Shown here piece after piece: positions 19,420 through 27,208 of a stretch of 64,000 nucleotides of DNA. The stretch comes from Streptomyces sp. 130. GTDB lineage: Bacteria; Actinomycetota; Actinomycetes; Streptomycetales; Streptomycetaceae. The stretch spans positions 62,001 to 126,000 of the forward strand of contig NZ_VJNO01000001.1 of NCBI RefSeq assembly GCF_007096885.1, given 5' to 3'. The notes under the pieces are model-generated. The model was not told the origin of the DNA, ran no database searches, and saw only the letters and a list, made by a program, of their open reading frames with translations. Every line of letters starts with the position of its first letter. Position 1 is the first letter of the stretch. The translations under genes were made by a program, and so were the position numbers.

Positions 19420-19441
19420 GGGCTCCGGCCGCCGCATCCGT

Positions 19442-19483
19442 AACGCATGTCGCCCATCCATCAACGCATGTCGCACATCCATC
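19442..19483. repeat. 21-bp tandem repeat before the binding-protein gene
   Basis: Two head-to-tail copies (19442-19462 and 19463-19483) of a 21-nt unit beginning AACGCATGTCGC and ending CATCCATC, differing at one base; a decayed third partial copy follows (CTTGTCGCATAC). The unit lies 42-83 nt before the ATG at 19525. It could be a duplicated protein-binding site or an RNA element. Confidence 0.75.
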
Positions 19484-19524
19484 GCTTGTCGCATACGGCT
19501 TCGCCGCCGTGGACGGAGAAGAAC

Positions 19525-20502
19525 ATGACCAGGACCTCACGTGTGGCCGGCGCCGTCATCGGCGTCCTCGCGCTGGCGGGCTCCCTCGCCGCGTGCGGCG
19601 GGGACAGCCTGGAGGAGGACAAGGGCGCCCCGGCCGGCGGCCGGGACACCGGGAAGAAGGGCTCGCTCGTCGTCGGCGCCGCCGCCTTCACCGAGTCCAA
19701 GGTGCTCGCCGAGCTGTACGCGCAGATTCTCGCGGACGCCGGATACAGCACCTCGGTCACCACCGTGAAGAACCGCGAACTCTACGAACCGTCCCTGGAG
19801 AAGGGCGAGATCGACGTCGTCCCGGAATACGCGGCGACGATCGCGGAATTCCTCAACGCGAAGGTGAACGGCGCGAAGGCCGCCGAGTCGAAGCCGGTCG
19901 CCTCGGGCGACACCGCCGCGACCGTCGCCGCCCTGAAGAAGCTCGCCGAGCCGCGCGGACTGAAGGTCCTGCCGGCCGGGAAGGCCGTCGACCAGAACGC
20001 GTTCGCGGTGACCAGGGAATTCGCCGACAAGCACCAGCTGAAGACCCTTTCCGATCTCGGCGCCGCGAAGATCGCCGTCAAGATCGCGGCGGGCGACGAG
20101 TGCGAGGTGCGGCCCTTCTGCGCACCCGGACTCGAGAAGACGTACGGCATCGACGTCACCGGAATCGACCCCAAGGGCGTCGGCACCCCGCAGGCCAAGC
20201 AGGCGGTGAAGGACGGCAAGGACCAACTCGTCCTGACCACCACCACCGACGCCGTGCTCGACACCTACGACCTGGTGTTCCTCGACGACGACAAGAAGCT
20301 CCAGAACGCGGACAACGTCCTGCCCGTCCTGAACGCCGAGGACGCCGGCGACCAGGAGATAGCCGACGCCCTCGGCAAGCTCACCGGCGCACTCACCACC
20401 GAGGACCTCGCACAACTGAACCGCAAGGTCGACGCGGAGCGCGCCAAGCCGGCCGACGCGGCCCGTGAATATCTCCGGTCGAAGGGACTGATCAAGAAGT
20501 AG
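19525..20502 (+). CDS. Osmoprotectant-binding lipoprotein (OpuCC type)
   Basis: 325 residues from the ATG at 19525 with GGAG 9-12 nt upstream. Lipoprotein signal: basic MTRTSR, hydrophobic core, lipobox LAAC (Cys near residue 25). The mature part is an OpuAC-type periplasmic-binding fold: GAAAFTESKVLAELYAQILADAGY, then YEPSLEKGEIDVVPEYAAT and FLDDDKKLQNADNVLPVL. Binds quaternary amines outside the membrane for the two permeases. The aromatic-cage residues cannot be assigned with certainty, so the exact ligand is open. Confidence 0.93.
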   Translation: MTRTSRVAGAVIGVLALAGSLAACGGDSLEEDKGAPAGGRDTGKKGSLVVGAAAFTESKVLAELYAQILADAGYSTSVTTVKNRELYEPSLEKGEIDVVPEYAATIAEFLNAKVNGAKAAESKPVASGDTAATVAALKKLAEPRGLKVLPAGKAVDQNAFAVTREFADKHQLKTLSDLGAAKIAVKIAAGDECEVRPFCAPGLEKTYGIDVTGIDPKGVGTPQAKQAVKDGKDQLVLTTTTDAVLDTYDLVFLDDDKKLQNADNVLPVLNAEDAGDQEIADALGKLTGALTTEDLAQLNRKVDAERAKPADAAREYLRSKGLIKK

Positions 20503-20615
20503 GGCCCCGGCGAAGGCGCCCGGAGAACGGGGCGCGGGAGCCGCCGGGTAACTTGCCGGGCACAGATTGCCGGGCGGCTCCCCAAGTTCGCCGCGCACAC
20601 GGTAAATTTCGGGCC

Positions 20616-21590
20616 ATGCCCCGTGGACGCCATCGCCATTCGCCACCACTGCACAGAATCCTTCCGCCTTCGGCAATCGCCGGAGCGTCGGTCGCGTGTG
20701 CCGCGGGAGCCTGGCTGCTGACCGAACCCATGGCCCTGCGCGCCCTGGTCGCGGCAGCGGCGGCGGCCGCCGTCACCGGCGCGGTCCTGATGCGCGGCTG
20801 GGACCGCGAGGCGGGCCGTCGCGTCGCCGAGCTGACGCGCGCCCGTGCGAGCGACGAATGGCGCGCCGAGGAACGCGCGGCGGAGCTCGAAGCGGATCTG
20901 GAGGAGGCGCGGGAGATCCGCGCCCGCCTGGAGACGAAGCTGCGCCGCAAGCGCGTCGAGCTCGCCGGGCTGCGGGGCGAACACGCGGCGCTGCTGCGGC
21001 GGTACGCCAACGCGGAGACCGAGCGCGCCAGCGTCCTGGAGAGCAGGCGGCAGCTCGCGATCGAGGCGTCCGCGCCCGCCCGCGCCCTGCCCCCCGCCCG
21101 CTCCACCCCCACCCCCGACGCCTATGCCCGCGCCGCCCGCGCGCTGGCCGACCTCCCGCGCAACGCGGCGCTCCAGAAGGCCCGGCGCATCGCGGAGGAG
21201 GCCGGGAAGGACCTCGCGGAGCGCGCCCCGGAGGCGGAGGAACCGCGGTCCGCGCTGCCCGCCGCCCGGCCCGCCGCGCAGCCGCCGGCCCCGCGCCCGG
21301 TGCCGGCCGCCAGCGCGGTCGTCCCGTACACGGCGTCCCGCCGCCAGCCGGTGCCGCAGGGCGGCTTCGACTTCTTCGGTACGCAGAAGGCGGCGCCCGC
21401 CGCGACCGGGCGCGCCGCCATCGAGTCCGTGCAGCACGAGGACCTGGCCGACGTGGTGGGCGAGGAGGTCCTGGCCGCGCAGCGCCCGGACGCGCCGGAG
21501 GACCGTGCCGTCGGCAAGGTCATCGACCTCACCGCGCACGACGAGACGGAGCAGCTGGACGTGGCGGAGCTGCGCAGCGCGATCTCGTAA
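20616..21590 (+). CDS. Membrane protein with coiled coil, function unknown
   Basis: 324 residues from the ATG at 20616. Basic, His-rich N-terminus (MPRGRHRHSPPLHR), two adjacent hydrophobic segments (about 20-40 and 44-66), then a strongly charged Arg/Glu/Ala coiled coil (about 70-150), a Pro/Ala-rich stretch, and a conserved-looking end (GGFDFFGTQ and IDLTAHDETEQLDVAELRSAIS). No catalytic motif. I do not recognise a named family; probably a streptomycete-conserved protein scaffolding something at the membrane. It converges on nuoD2. Confidence 0.75.
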   Translation: MPRGRHRHSPPLHRILPPSAIAGASVACAAGAWLLTEPMALRALVAAAAAAAVTGAVLMRGWDREAGRRVAELTRARASDEWRAEERAAELEADLEEAREIRARLETKLRRKRVELAGLRGEHAALLRRYANAETERASVLESRRQLAIEASAPARALPPARSTPTPDAYARAARALADLPRNAALQKARRIAEEAGKDLAERAPEAEEPRSALPAARPAAQPPAPRPVPAASAVVPYTASRRQPVPQGGFDFFGTQKAAPAATGRAAIESVQHEDLADVVGEEVLAAQRPDAPEDRAVGKVIDLTAHDETEQLDVAELRSAIS

Positions 21591-21611
21591 CGCGGTGGTG
21601 CTCGTCGGCGG

Positions 21612-22754
21612 CTACTTGTCGATGTCGCCGACGACGAAGAACAGCGAGCCCAGGATCGCCACCATGTCGGCGACCAGCGTGCCCGGCAGCAGTTCGGTGA
21701 GCGCCTGGATGTTGTTGAAGGACGCCGAGCGCAGCTTCAGCCGGTACGGGGTCTTCTCGCCCTTGGAGACCAGGTAGTAGCCGTTGACGCCGAGCGGGTT
21801 CTCGGTCCAGGCGTAGGTGTGGCCCTCCGGCGCCTTGAGGACCTTCGGCAGCCGCTGGTTGACCGGCCCCGGCGCGAGGTCCGCCATCCGGTCGAGGCAG
21901 GCGTCCGCGAGGTCGAGGGCGTTGTGCGTCTGCTCCAGCAGGCACTCGAACCGGGCCAGGCAGTCGCCCTCGGTCCGGGTGACGACCTTCAGCGTCTTTG
22001 ACAGCTCCCCGTACGCGAGATACGGCTCGTCGCGCCGCAGGTCGAAGTCGACGCCCGAGGCGCGGGCGATCGGCCCGGACACCCCGTACGCGTGCACCGC
22101 GTCGGCCGACAGCACGCCGACGCCCCGGGTGCGGCCCCGGAAGATCTCGTTGCCGAGGACCAGTCCGTCGTACACGTCCATCCGGGAGCGGACCGAGGCG
22201 ACGGCGTCCCGGACCCGGCCGAGCCAGCCCGCCGGCAGGTCCTCCTTGAGGCCGCCGACCCGGTTGAACATGTAGTGCATACGGCCGCCGGAGACCTCCT
22301 CCATCACCGCCTGCAGCTCCTCGCGCTCCCGGAACGCGTGGAACACCGGGGTGATCCCGCCGAGTTCCAGCGGGTACGAGCCGAGGAACATCAGGTGGTT
22401 CAGGACCCGGTTCAGCTCGGCGAGCAGGGTGCGGGTCCAGACCGCGCGCTCCGGGACCTCCATGCCGAGCATCCGCTCCACGGCCATCACGACGCCCAGC
22501 TCGTTGGAGAACGCGGAGAGCCAGTCGTGGCGGTTGGCGAGCATGATGATCTGGCGGTAGTCGCGGGCCTCGAACAGCTTCTCCGCGCCGCGGTGCATGT
22601 AGCCGACGACCGGTTCGGCGTGCTGGACGCGCTCGCCGTCCAGGACGATGCGGAGGCGGAGCACACCGTGGGTGGAGGGGTGCTGGGGGCCGATGTTGAG
22701 CACCATGTCGGTGCTTTCGGCCGCGCCGCCGATGCCGATGGTCGTCTCCGTCAT
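21612..22754 (-). CDS. Stand-alone NADH-quinone oxidoreductase subunit D paralogue (NuoD2)
   Basis: 380 residues. Homologue of the 49-kDa quinone-site subunit of complex I, encoded here without other nuo genes. Marks: [15 protein letters not shown] (residues 20-34), [10 protein letters not shown] (51-60), [34 protein letters not shown], and the C-terminal [10 protein letters not shown] ending DIDK. Two features differ from canonical actinobacterial NuoD as I remember it: Arg55 in HRG (usually HTG) and Trp78 in [11 protein letters not shown], where NuoD has Tyr at the quinone headgroup. A GATACT hexamer 6 nt before the ATG suggests leaderless expression. The MidA-family gene lies upstream on the same strand. 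Confidence 0.9.
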   Translation of the reverse strand: MTETTIGIGGAAESTDMVLNIGPQHPSTHGVLRLRIVLDGERVQHAEPVVGYMHRGAEKLFEARDYRQIIMLANRHDWLSAFSNELGVVMAVERMLGMEVPERAVWTRTLLAELNRVLNHLMFLGSYPLELGGITPVFHAFREREELQAVMEEVSGGRMHYMFNRVGGLKEDLPAGWLGRVRDAVASVRSRMDVYDGLVLGNEIFRGRTRGVGVLSADAVHAYGVSGPIARASGVDFDLRRDEPYLAYGELSKTLKVVTRTEGDCLARFECLLEQTHNALDLADACLDRMADLAPGPVNQRLPKVLKAPEGHTYAWTENPLGVNGYYLVSKGEKTPYRLKLRSASFNNIQALTELLPGTLVADMVAILGSLFFVVGDIDK

Positions 22755-22785
22755 GGGGTCAGTATCGCGTGCCGCCCCGTTGCCC

Positions 22786-22828
22786 GGGGCGCTGCCCCCG
22801 ACCCCGCTCCTCAATCGCCGGAGGGGCT
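22786..22828. repeat. Streptomyces GGGGCGCTGCCCC-type intergenic repeat
   Basis: The stretch starts GGGGCGCTGCCCCCG and ends CCGGAGGGGCT, a form found many times in streptomycete genomes (from memory). It overlaps the 3' end of the methyltransferase gene, so the last codons (ending PSGD) and its stop are supplied by the repeat. It can fold into a hairpin and may serve as a terminator. Confidence 0.65.
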
Positions 22829-23806
22829 CACCGCGTGTTCCAGCCAGCCGAAGTCGCCCAGACCGCCCCGCGCCGTCAGTTCCGCCGCCTCGCCCGCCGC
22901 CGCGAGGGCGCGGACGTACGCGGACGGGTCGGCCGACGCCAGAGCGAGGGACGGGCGCCCGCCCGTGACGCCCAGGGCGGACAGGGCCTCGCGCTGGGTG
23001 CGTACGGTCGCGCCCGGGGCCGCCGCCGCGCACGCGTCCAGGGCCACGTGGGCCGTCAGGTCGCAGGTGCCGTCCGGGACCGGCCGGACCTCGCGGCCCG
23101 CGCGGAAGCCGGTGAGCGTCCCGAAGGGCGGGCGTCGCCCGCGCACGTGTGCGTAGTCCACCGCCACCGCGAGCCCGGCGGACAGGGACGACACCGCCGC
23201 CGCCCACGCCTCGTCGCGCGGCCGGCCGATCTCCGCCCGGCTGCCCGGTCCGGCCGACGGCCACCAGCGGCGCAGCCACTCCGCGTCCGCCCCGGTCACC
23301 GGAGCACCCAGCCGCTCCGCGCCGTCACGGGTGCGGACCTCGACGTACCGCTCCACGCCCTCGGCGTCCGTCTCCGCGACGGGCAGCGGCACGTTGTCCA
23401 GCCACTCGTTGGCGAAGAGCAGCCCGCGCGCCCCGGGCGGCGGCTCGGCGCACCACTCCACCCGGGGGTCCAGGCCCTCGGGGCGGCCGGCGAGCTCCAC
23501 CGCGTACGCGCGCACCGCGAGGTCCCCGCCGCCCTCGGCCGGGAGCGCGGCGAGGACGCCGGTGACGAGTTCCCCGCGCCCGGCGCCCATGTCGACCAGG
23601 TCCACCTGCGCGGTGCCGAGTTCCGCCGCCGTGCGGACCAGGAGCCGGGCGACGGCGGCGGCGAACAGGGGGGAGGCGTGCACAGAGGTACGGAAGTGAC
23701 CCGCGGGGCCCTCGGGGCGCCGGTAGAAACCCTCGTCGCCGTAGAGCGCGGCCTCCGCCGCCTCCTGCCACCCGCGCCACTCATCCGTCACGGGCCCAGT
23801 CTCCAC
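22811..23806 (-). CDS. MidA-family SAM-dependent methyltransferase (DUF185, NDUFAF7-like)
   Basis: 331 residues from the GTG at 23806; an in-frame GTG at 23791 with GGTGGAG upstream is also possible. SAM motif I is [19 protein letters not shown]; family blocks [24 protein letters not shown] and [12 protein letters not shown] are clear. The human homologue NDUFAF7 dimethylates an arginine of NDUFS2, the mitochondrial NuoD, during complex I assembly. Here the gene sits directly before a NuoD paralogue on the same strand (56-nt gap), which makes NuoD2 the natural candidate substrate. Slightly shorter than many relatives. Confidence 0.85.
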   Translation of the reverse strand: METGPVTDEWRGWQEAAEAALYGDEGFYRRPEGPAGHFRTSVHASPLFAAAVARLLVRTAAELGTAQVDLVDMGAGRGELVTGVLAALPAEGGGDLAVRAYAVELAGRPEGLDPRVEWCAEPPPGARGLLFANEWLDNVPLPVAETDAEGVERYVEVRTRDGAERLGAPVTGADAEWLRRWWPSAGPGSRAEIGRPRDEAWAAAVSSLSAGLAVAVDYAHVRGRRPPFGTLTGFRAGREVRPVPDGTCDLTAHVALDACAAAAPGATVRTQREALSALGVTGGRPSLALASADPSAYVRALAAAGEAAELTARGGLGDFGWLEHAVSPSGD

Positions 23807-23872
23807 CTTGGGGAGTACGGTCCCGGGACGTGGATCGGCCCTTCGGCTGACCCGGCCGCCCCCGGCCTTCTT

Positions 23873-23878
23873 TACGCT
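23873..23878 (+). promoter_or_regulatory. -10 hexamer TACGCT, leaderless layout
   Basis: TACGCT ends 7 nt before the GTG at 23886, which has no ribosome site. It supports that start for the histidine kinase over the longer open frame from 23808. Confidence 0.5.
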
Positions 23879-23885
23879 GGGTTAC

Positions 23886-25103
23886 GTGCAGCGCCTCTAC
23901 GACTTCATCCGCCGGCACCCGACGGGCGTCGACAGCTTCTGGGCTGTCTTCCTCCTCGGGCTCTCCGGGATGACCATCGTGGTGGGCGACGTCGGGCACG
24001 GCGGGCGTCTCGAACGGATCGCGGTCGTACCGGTCGTCCTCGGGCTCTGCCTCGTCGTCGCGCTGCGCCGGCGCGCACCGGAGAAGATGCTGCTGCTCGC
24101 CATCGCGATGGGCGCCGCCCAGCTGATCTGCGGCGTCCGGCCGAACGCCGCGAACTTCGCGATGCTCGTCATCACCTTCACCGTGGCCACCGTCGGTGAG
24201 CGCTGGGCCTCCCGGCTCGCCCTGGCGTGCAGTCTCACCGCCGCCACGATGTCCCAGCTCCGCTGGCCGAACGAGGAGGGCACGCCGCGCAACTGGGCGC
24301 AGACGGTGTTCGTCGTCGCCGTGCTGACGGTGCCGTTCGTGCTGGCCTGGGTGCTCGGCGACTCGATGCGGACCCGGCGGGCCTACTTCGACCAGCTGGA
24401 GGAGCGGGCGGCCCGGCTGGAGCGGGAGCGCGAGGCCCAGTCGAAGGTCGCGGTGGCCGCCGAGCGGGCCCGTATCGCCCGCGAACTGCACGACGTCGTC
24501 GCGCACAACGTCTCCGTGATGGTCGTGCAGGCGGACGGCGCCGCCTATGTCTTGGACGCGGCGCCCGACCAGGCCCGGCAGGCGCTGGAGACCATCTCCA
24601 GCACCGGCCGCCAGGCGCTCGCGGAGATGCGGCGGCTGCTCGGGGTGCTGCGGACGGGCGACGCGCAGGAGAGCGGGGAGTACGTCCCGCAGCCCGACGT
24701 CGAGCAGATCGAGGAGCTGATCGACCAGGTCCGCAAGGCCGGTCTGGCGGTGGACTTCAAGGTCGAGGGGACCGCCCGCCCGCTGCCCAGCGGCGTCGAG
24801 CTGACCGCGTACCGCATCGTTCAGGAGGCCCTGACCAACACCCGCAAGCACGGCGGCCCGCACGCCGGGGCGAGTGTGCGGCTGGTCTACTTCGACGACG
24901 GGCTCGGCCTGCTGGTCGAGGACGACGGCAGGGGCGCCGCGCACGAGCTGTACGAGGACGGGGGCGCCGACGGCGCCGGCCACGGCATGATCGGCATGCG
25001 GGAACGGGTCGGCATGGTCGGCGGCACACTGGACGCCGGGCCGCGCCCCGGCGGAGGATTCCGGATCAGCGCGCTGCTGCCGCTCAAGGCCGCCGACCGC
25101 TGA
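23886..25103 (+). CDS. Two-component sensor histidine kinase (HisKA_3 type)
   Basis: 405 residues. Four or five membrane segments in the first ~160 residues with almost no extracellular loop, so it probably senses the membrane or an intramembrane cue. A short coiled coil leads to the dimerisation helix RIARELHDVVAHNVSVMVVQ with His202 as phosphoacceptor, then the ATPase domain with N-box ALTNTRKHG, G1 VEDDGRG and G2 GHGMIGMRERV. It pairs with the NarL-type regulator 25 nt downstream. The signal is unknown. Confidence 0.9.
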   Translation: MQRLYDFIRRHPTGVDSFWAVFLLGLSGMTIVVGDVGHGGRLERIAVVPVVLGLCLVVALRRRAPEKMLLLAIAMGAAQLICGVRPNAANFAMLVITFTVATVGERWASRLALACSLTAATMSQLRWPNEEGTPRNWAQTVFVVAVLTVPFVLAWVLGDSMRTRRAYFDQLEERAARLEREREAQSKVAVAAERARIARELHDVVAHNVSVMVVQADGAAYVLDAAPDQARQALETISSTGRQALAEMRRLLGVLRTGDAQESGEYVPQPDVEQIEELIDQVRKAGLAVDFKVEGTARPLPSGVELTAYRIVQEALTNTRKHGGPHAGASVRLVYFDDGLGLLVEDDGRGAAHELYEDGGADGAGHGMIGMRERVGMVGGTLDAGPRPGGGFRISALLPLKAADR

Positions 25104-25128
25104 ACGAACGAGGAGAGAACAGGCCCCC

Positions 25129-25803
25129 ATGGCGATCCGCGTGATGCTCGTCGACGACCAGGTGCTGCTGCGCACCGGCTTCCGTATGGTGCTCGCAGCC
25201 CAGCCCGACATGGAGGTGGTCGCCGAGGCCGGGGACGGCGCGGAGGCGATCGACATCCTGCGCGCCACCGCCGTGGACGTGGTGCTGATGGACGTCCGCA
25301 TGCCGAAGCTGGACGGCGTCGAGGCCACCCGCCGCATCTGCGCGCAGCCCGACCCGCCGAAGGTGCTGATCCTGACGACGTTCGATCTGGACGAGTACGC
25401 GTTCTCCGGGCTGAAGGCCGGGGCCAGCGGTTTCATGCTGAAGGACGTGCCGCCGGGCGAACTGCTCGCCGCGATCCGCTCCGTGCACAGCGGGGACGCC
25501 GTCGTCGCCCCGTCCACCACCCGGCGGCTGCTCGACCGGTTCTCGCCGATGCTGCCCAGCGGCTCCCCGGAACCGCAGCACAAGGACATCGCCAAGCTCA
25601 CCGAACGCGAGCGCGAGGTGATGCTGCTCGTCGCGCAGGGCCTGTCGAACGGCGAGATCGCGGGCCGCCTGGTGCTCTCCGAGGCGACCGTGAAGACGCA
25701 CGTCGGCCGCATCCTGACCAAGCTGTCCCTGCGCGACCGGGTGCAGGTCGTCGTCCTCGCGTACGAGACGGGGCTGGTCCGCGCCGGCGGCGGCGCGGGC
25801 TGA
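25129..25803 (+). CDS. LuxR/NarL-type response regulator
   Basis: 224 residues. Receiver domain with acidic pocket VDDQ, phosphoacceptor Asp55 in VVLMDVRMPKLDG, and switch residues in ILTTFDLDEYAF and FMLKDVPPGEL. The C-terminal HTH is LTEREREVMLLVAQGLSNGEIAGRL with recognition helix SEATVKTHVGRIL. Cognate partner of the upstream kinase; target genes not evident. Convergent with the ArsR-like gene (5-nt gap). Confidence 0.93.
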   Translation: MAIRVMLVDDQVLLRTGFRMVLAAQPDMEVVAEAGDGAEAIDILRATAVDVVLMDVRMPKLDGVEATRRICAQPDPPKVLILTTFDLDEYAFSGLKAGASGFMLKDVPPGELLAAIRSVHSGDAVVAPSTTRRLLDRFSPMLPSGSPEPQHKDIAKLTEREREVMLLVAQGLSNGEIAGRLVLSEATVKTHVGRILTKLSLRDRVQVVVLAYETGLVRAGGGAG

Positions 25804-25808
25804 CGGCG

Positions 25809-26927
25809 TCAGCGCAGGATTCCCTCCAGGAAGTCGCTGCCGAGCCGGGCCACCACGGTCAGGTCCAGCTGGTGCAGGACGTACCGGCCCCGGCGCCGGG
25901 TCGTGACCAGGCCGGCCTTCTTGAGCACCGCGAGATGGCGCGAGACCTCGGGCGGGGTGATCCCGTTCGTGTCGGCGAGCTCACCGGTGGTGTACGGGGA
26001 ACGCGCGATGTTCCGGCACAGCCGCATCCGCATCGGGTGCGCCAGCGCCTCCAGCCGCAGCTGGAGCAGCTCCACCGAGGCGGGCGCGGGCAGCTCCGGC
26101 CGGTGCACCGGATAGTGGATCACCGGACGCCAGCCCGGGGCGTGCAGCACCATCAGATGCGGCCAGCCGAAGCTGGTCGGGATCAGTGTGAGCCCGGGGC
26201 CGACGGCGGGGTCCGTCGCGTCGGTCGCCCCCTCGGTCAGCTTGTCCACGCTGATCCTGCCGCCGTCCGCGTCGAGCGTGAGCGCGGGCGAGACCGCCCG
26301 TATCGCCTCGGCGAGCCCCTTGTGCCGCAGCAGGTCCGTCTTGTGCCGCGCGTCCGCCACCAGCTGGACGCGGGTCCGCTCCCAGGTGTCCGCGAAGAAC
26401 GCCTGGTCGCAGTCCTCGAACAGGCGGCGCAGCCAGCGGCGCACGGGAGCGGGGTCGGCCAGCAGCCGCTCGGTGAACTCCACCTGGCGCGGGCCGCGCG
26501 CCGCCGCCATGTCCAGCGCCCGGGTCCGCGCCTCCGCGTTGCGCAGCGGGGAGGCCGCGCCGGTCCCGTAGAACGCGGCGCAGGTGAACTCCAGGGCGGC
26601 GGAGACGAACCGGTCGTCGTCCAGCCGGTCCAGGATGTCCAGGTCGGCGGCGAGGCTGTCGCCCGTCGTGCCGTCGCCGCCGATGACCCCGGCGAACGGC
26701 ATGAAGATGTCCGAGAAGGTGTTCCGCCACAGGAACTCCGCCTCGTGCAGCCGGTCGGCGAGATCGGGCTCCAGGGCCGTGGTGGTGGCCGTCGCCCAGC
26801 CGTGCAGGCCCGGGTGGTGCCCCGGCTCGGCGAGGGCGTGCAGGGCGACGCCCAGCTCGACCAGCGGGGAGGTCCGGAAGACGATGCGGGCGGGGTCGAG
26901 CCCCGCTATGTCGATGGTGACGCTCAC
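25809..26927 (-). CDS. ArsR-like winged-helix regulator with DUF5937 domain
   Basis: 372 residues. About 270 residues of a helical DUF5937 region (IVFRTSPLVELGVALHALAEPGHHP at the start, LIPTSFGWPHLMV near its end), then a winged helix at ~290-360: LEALAHPMRMRLCRNIARSPYTTGELADTNGITPPEVSRHLAVLKKAGLVTTRRRGRYVLHQ (only its limits matter). No metal-binding Cys pair, so not a metal sensor; the large N-terminal domain probably binds a ligand. A perfect inverted repeat 37-63 nt upstream is a likely autoregulatory site. Confidence 0.85.
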   Translation of the reverse strand: MSVTIDIAGLDPARIVFRTSPLVELGVALHALAEPGHHPGLHGWATATTTALEPDLADRLHEAEFLWRNTFSDIFMPFAGVIGGDGTTGDSLAADLDILDRLDDDRFVSAALEFTCAAFYGTGAASPLRNAEARTRALDMAAARGPRQVEFTERLLADPAPVRRWLRRLFEDCDQAFFADTWERTRVQLVADARHKTDLLRHKGLAEAIRAVSPALTLDADGGRISVDKLTEGATDATDPAVGPGLTLIPTSFGWPHLMVLHAPGWRPVIHYPVHRPELPAPASVELLQLRLEALAHPMRMRLCRNIARSPYTTGELADTNGITPPEVSRHLAVLKKAGLVTTRRRGRYVLHQLDLTVVARLGSDFLEGILR

Positions 26928-26963
26928 CGGTCCATGGTGCCGGGTGGGGGTGACAGCCGGAGC

Positions 26964-26990
26964 GCGGATTGACGGCGGACGTCAATCCGC
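26964..26990. promoter_or_regulatory. Perfect 11-bp inverted repeat before the ArsR-like gene
   Basis: GCGGATTGACG (26964-26974) and CGTCAATCCGC (26980-26990) are exact reverse complements with a 5-nt spacer. They lie 37-63 nt upstream of the start at 26927. The ATTGAC core and the size fit an ArsR-type operator; the TTGACG inside could also be the -35. Best candidate binding site of the adjacent regulator. Confidence 0.65.
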
Positions 26991-27005
26991 CTCCCCGACC
27001 GAAGC

Positions 27006-27200
27006 CGTCCGGGGGCCGGGCCGGGGGCCTGGGGGGCCGGGGGCGGGCCGGGGTCGTCCGGGGCGGGCCGGAGTTGTCCGGGGGCGGGCCGGAGTTGTCC
27101 GGGGGGTCCGGGGCCCGGTGGGCCGGCCGGGGCAGGCCGGGGCCGTCCGGGGACGGGCCGGAGTTGTCCGGGAGGCGTCCGGGGCCGTCCGGGGGAGGCG
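27006..27200. repeat. G-rich degenerate repeat array
   Basis: The gap between the ArsR-like gene and the aldolase gene holds several imperfect units containing GGGCGGGCCGGAGTTGTCCG (for example near 27061-27080, 27082-27101 and 27133-27152), with GGTCGTCCG and GGCCGTCCG variants. The strand bias is extreme: G-rich on the plus strand. No gene is seen in it. Possible slippage product or structured transcript end. Confidence 0.6.
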
Positions 27201-27208
27201 GGGCCGCC

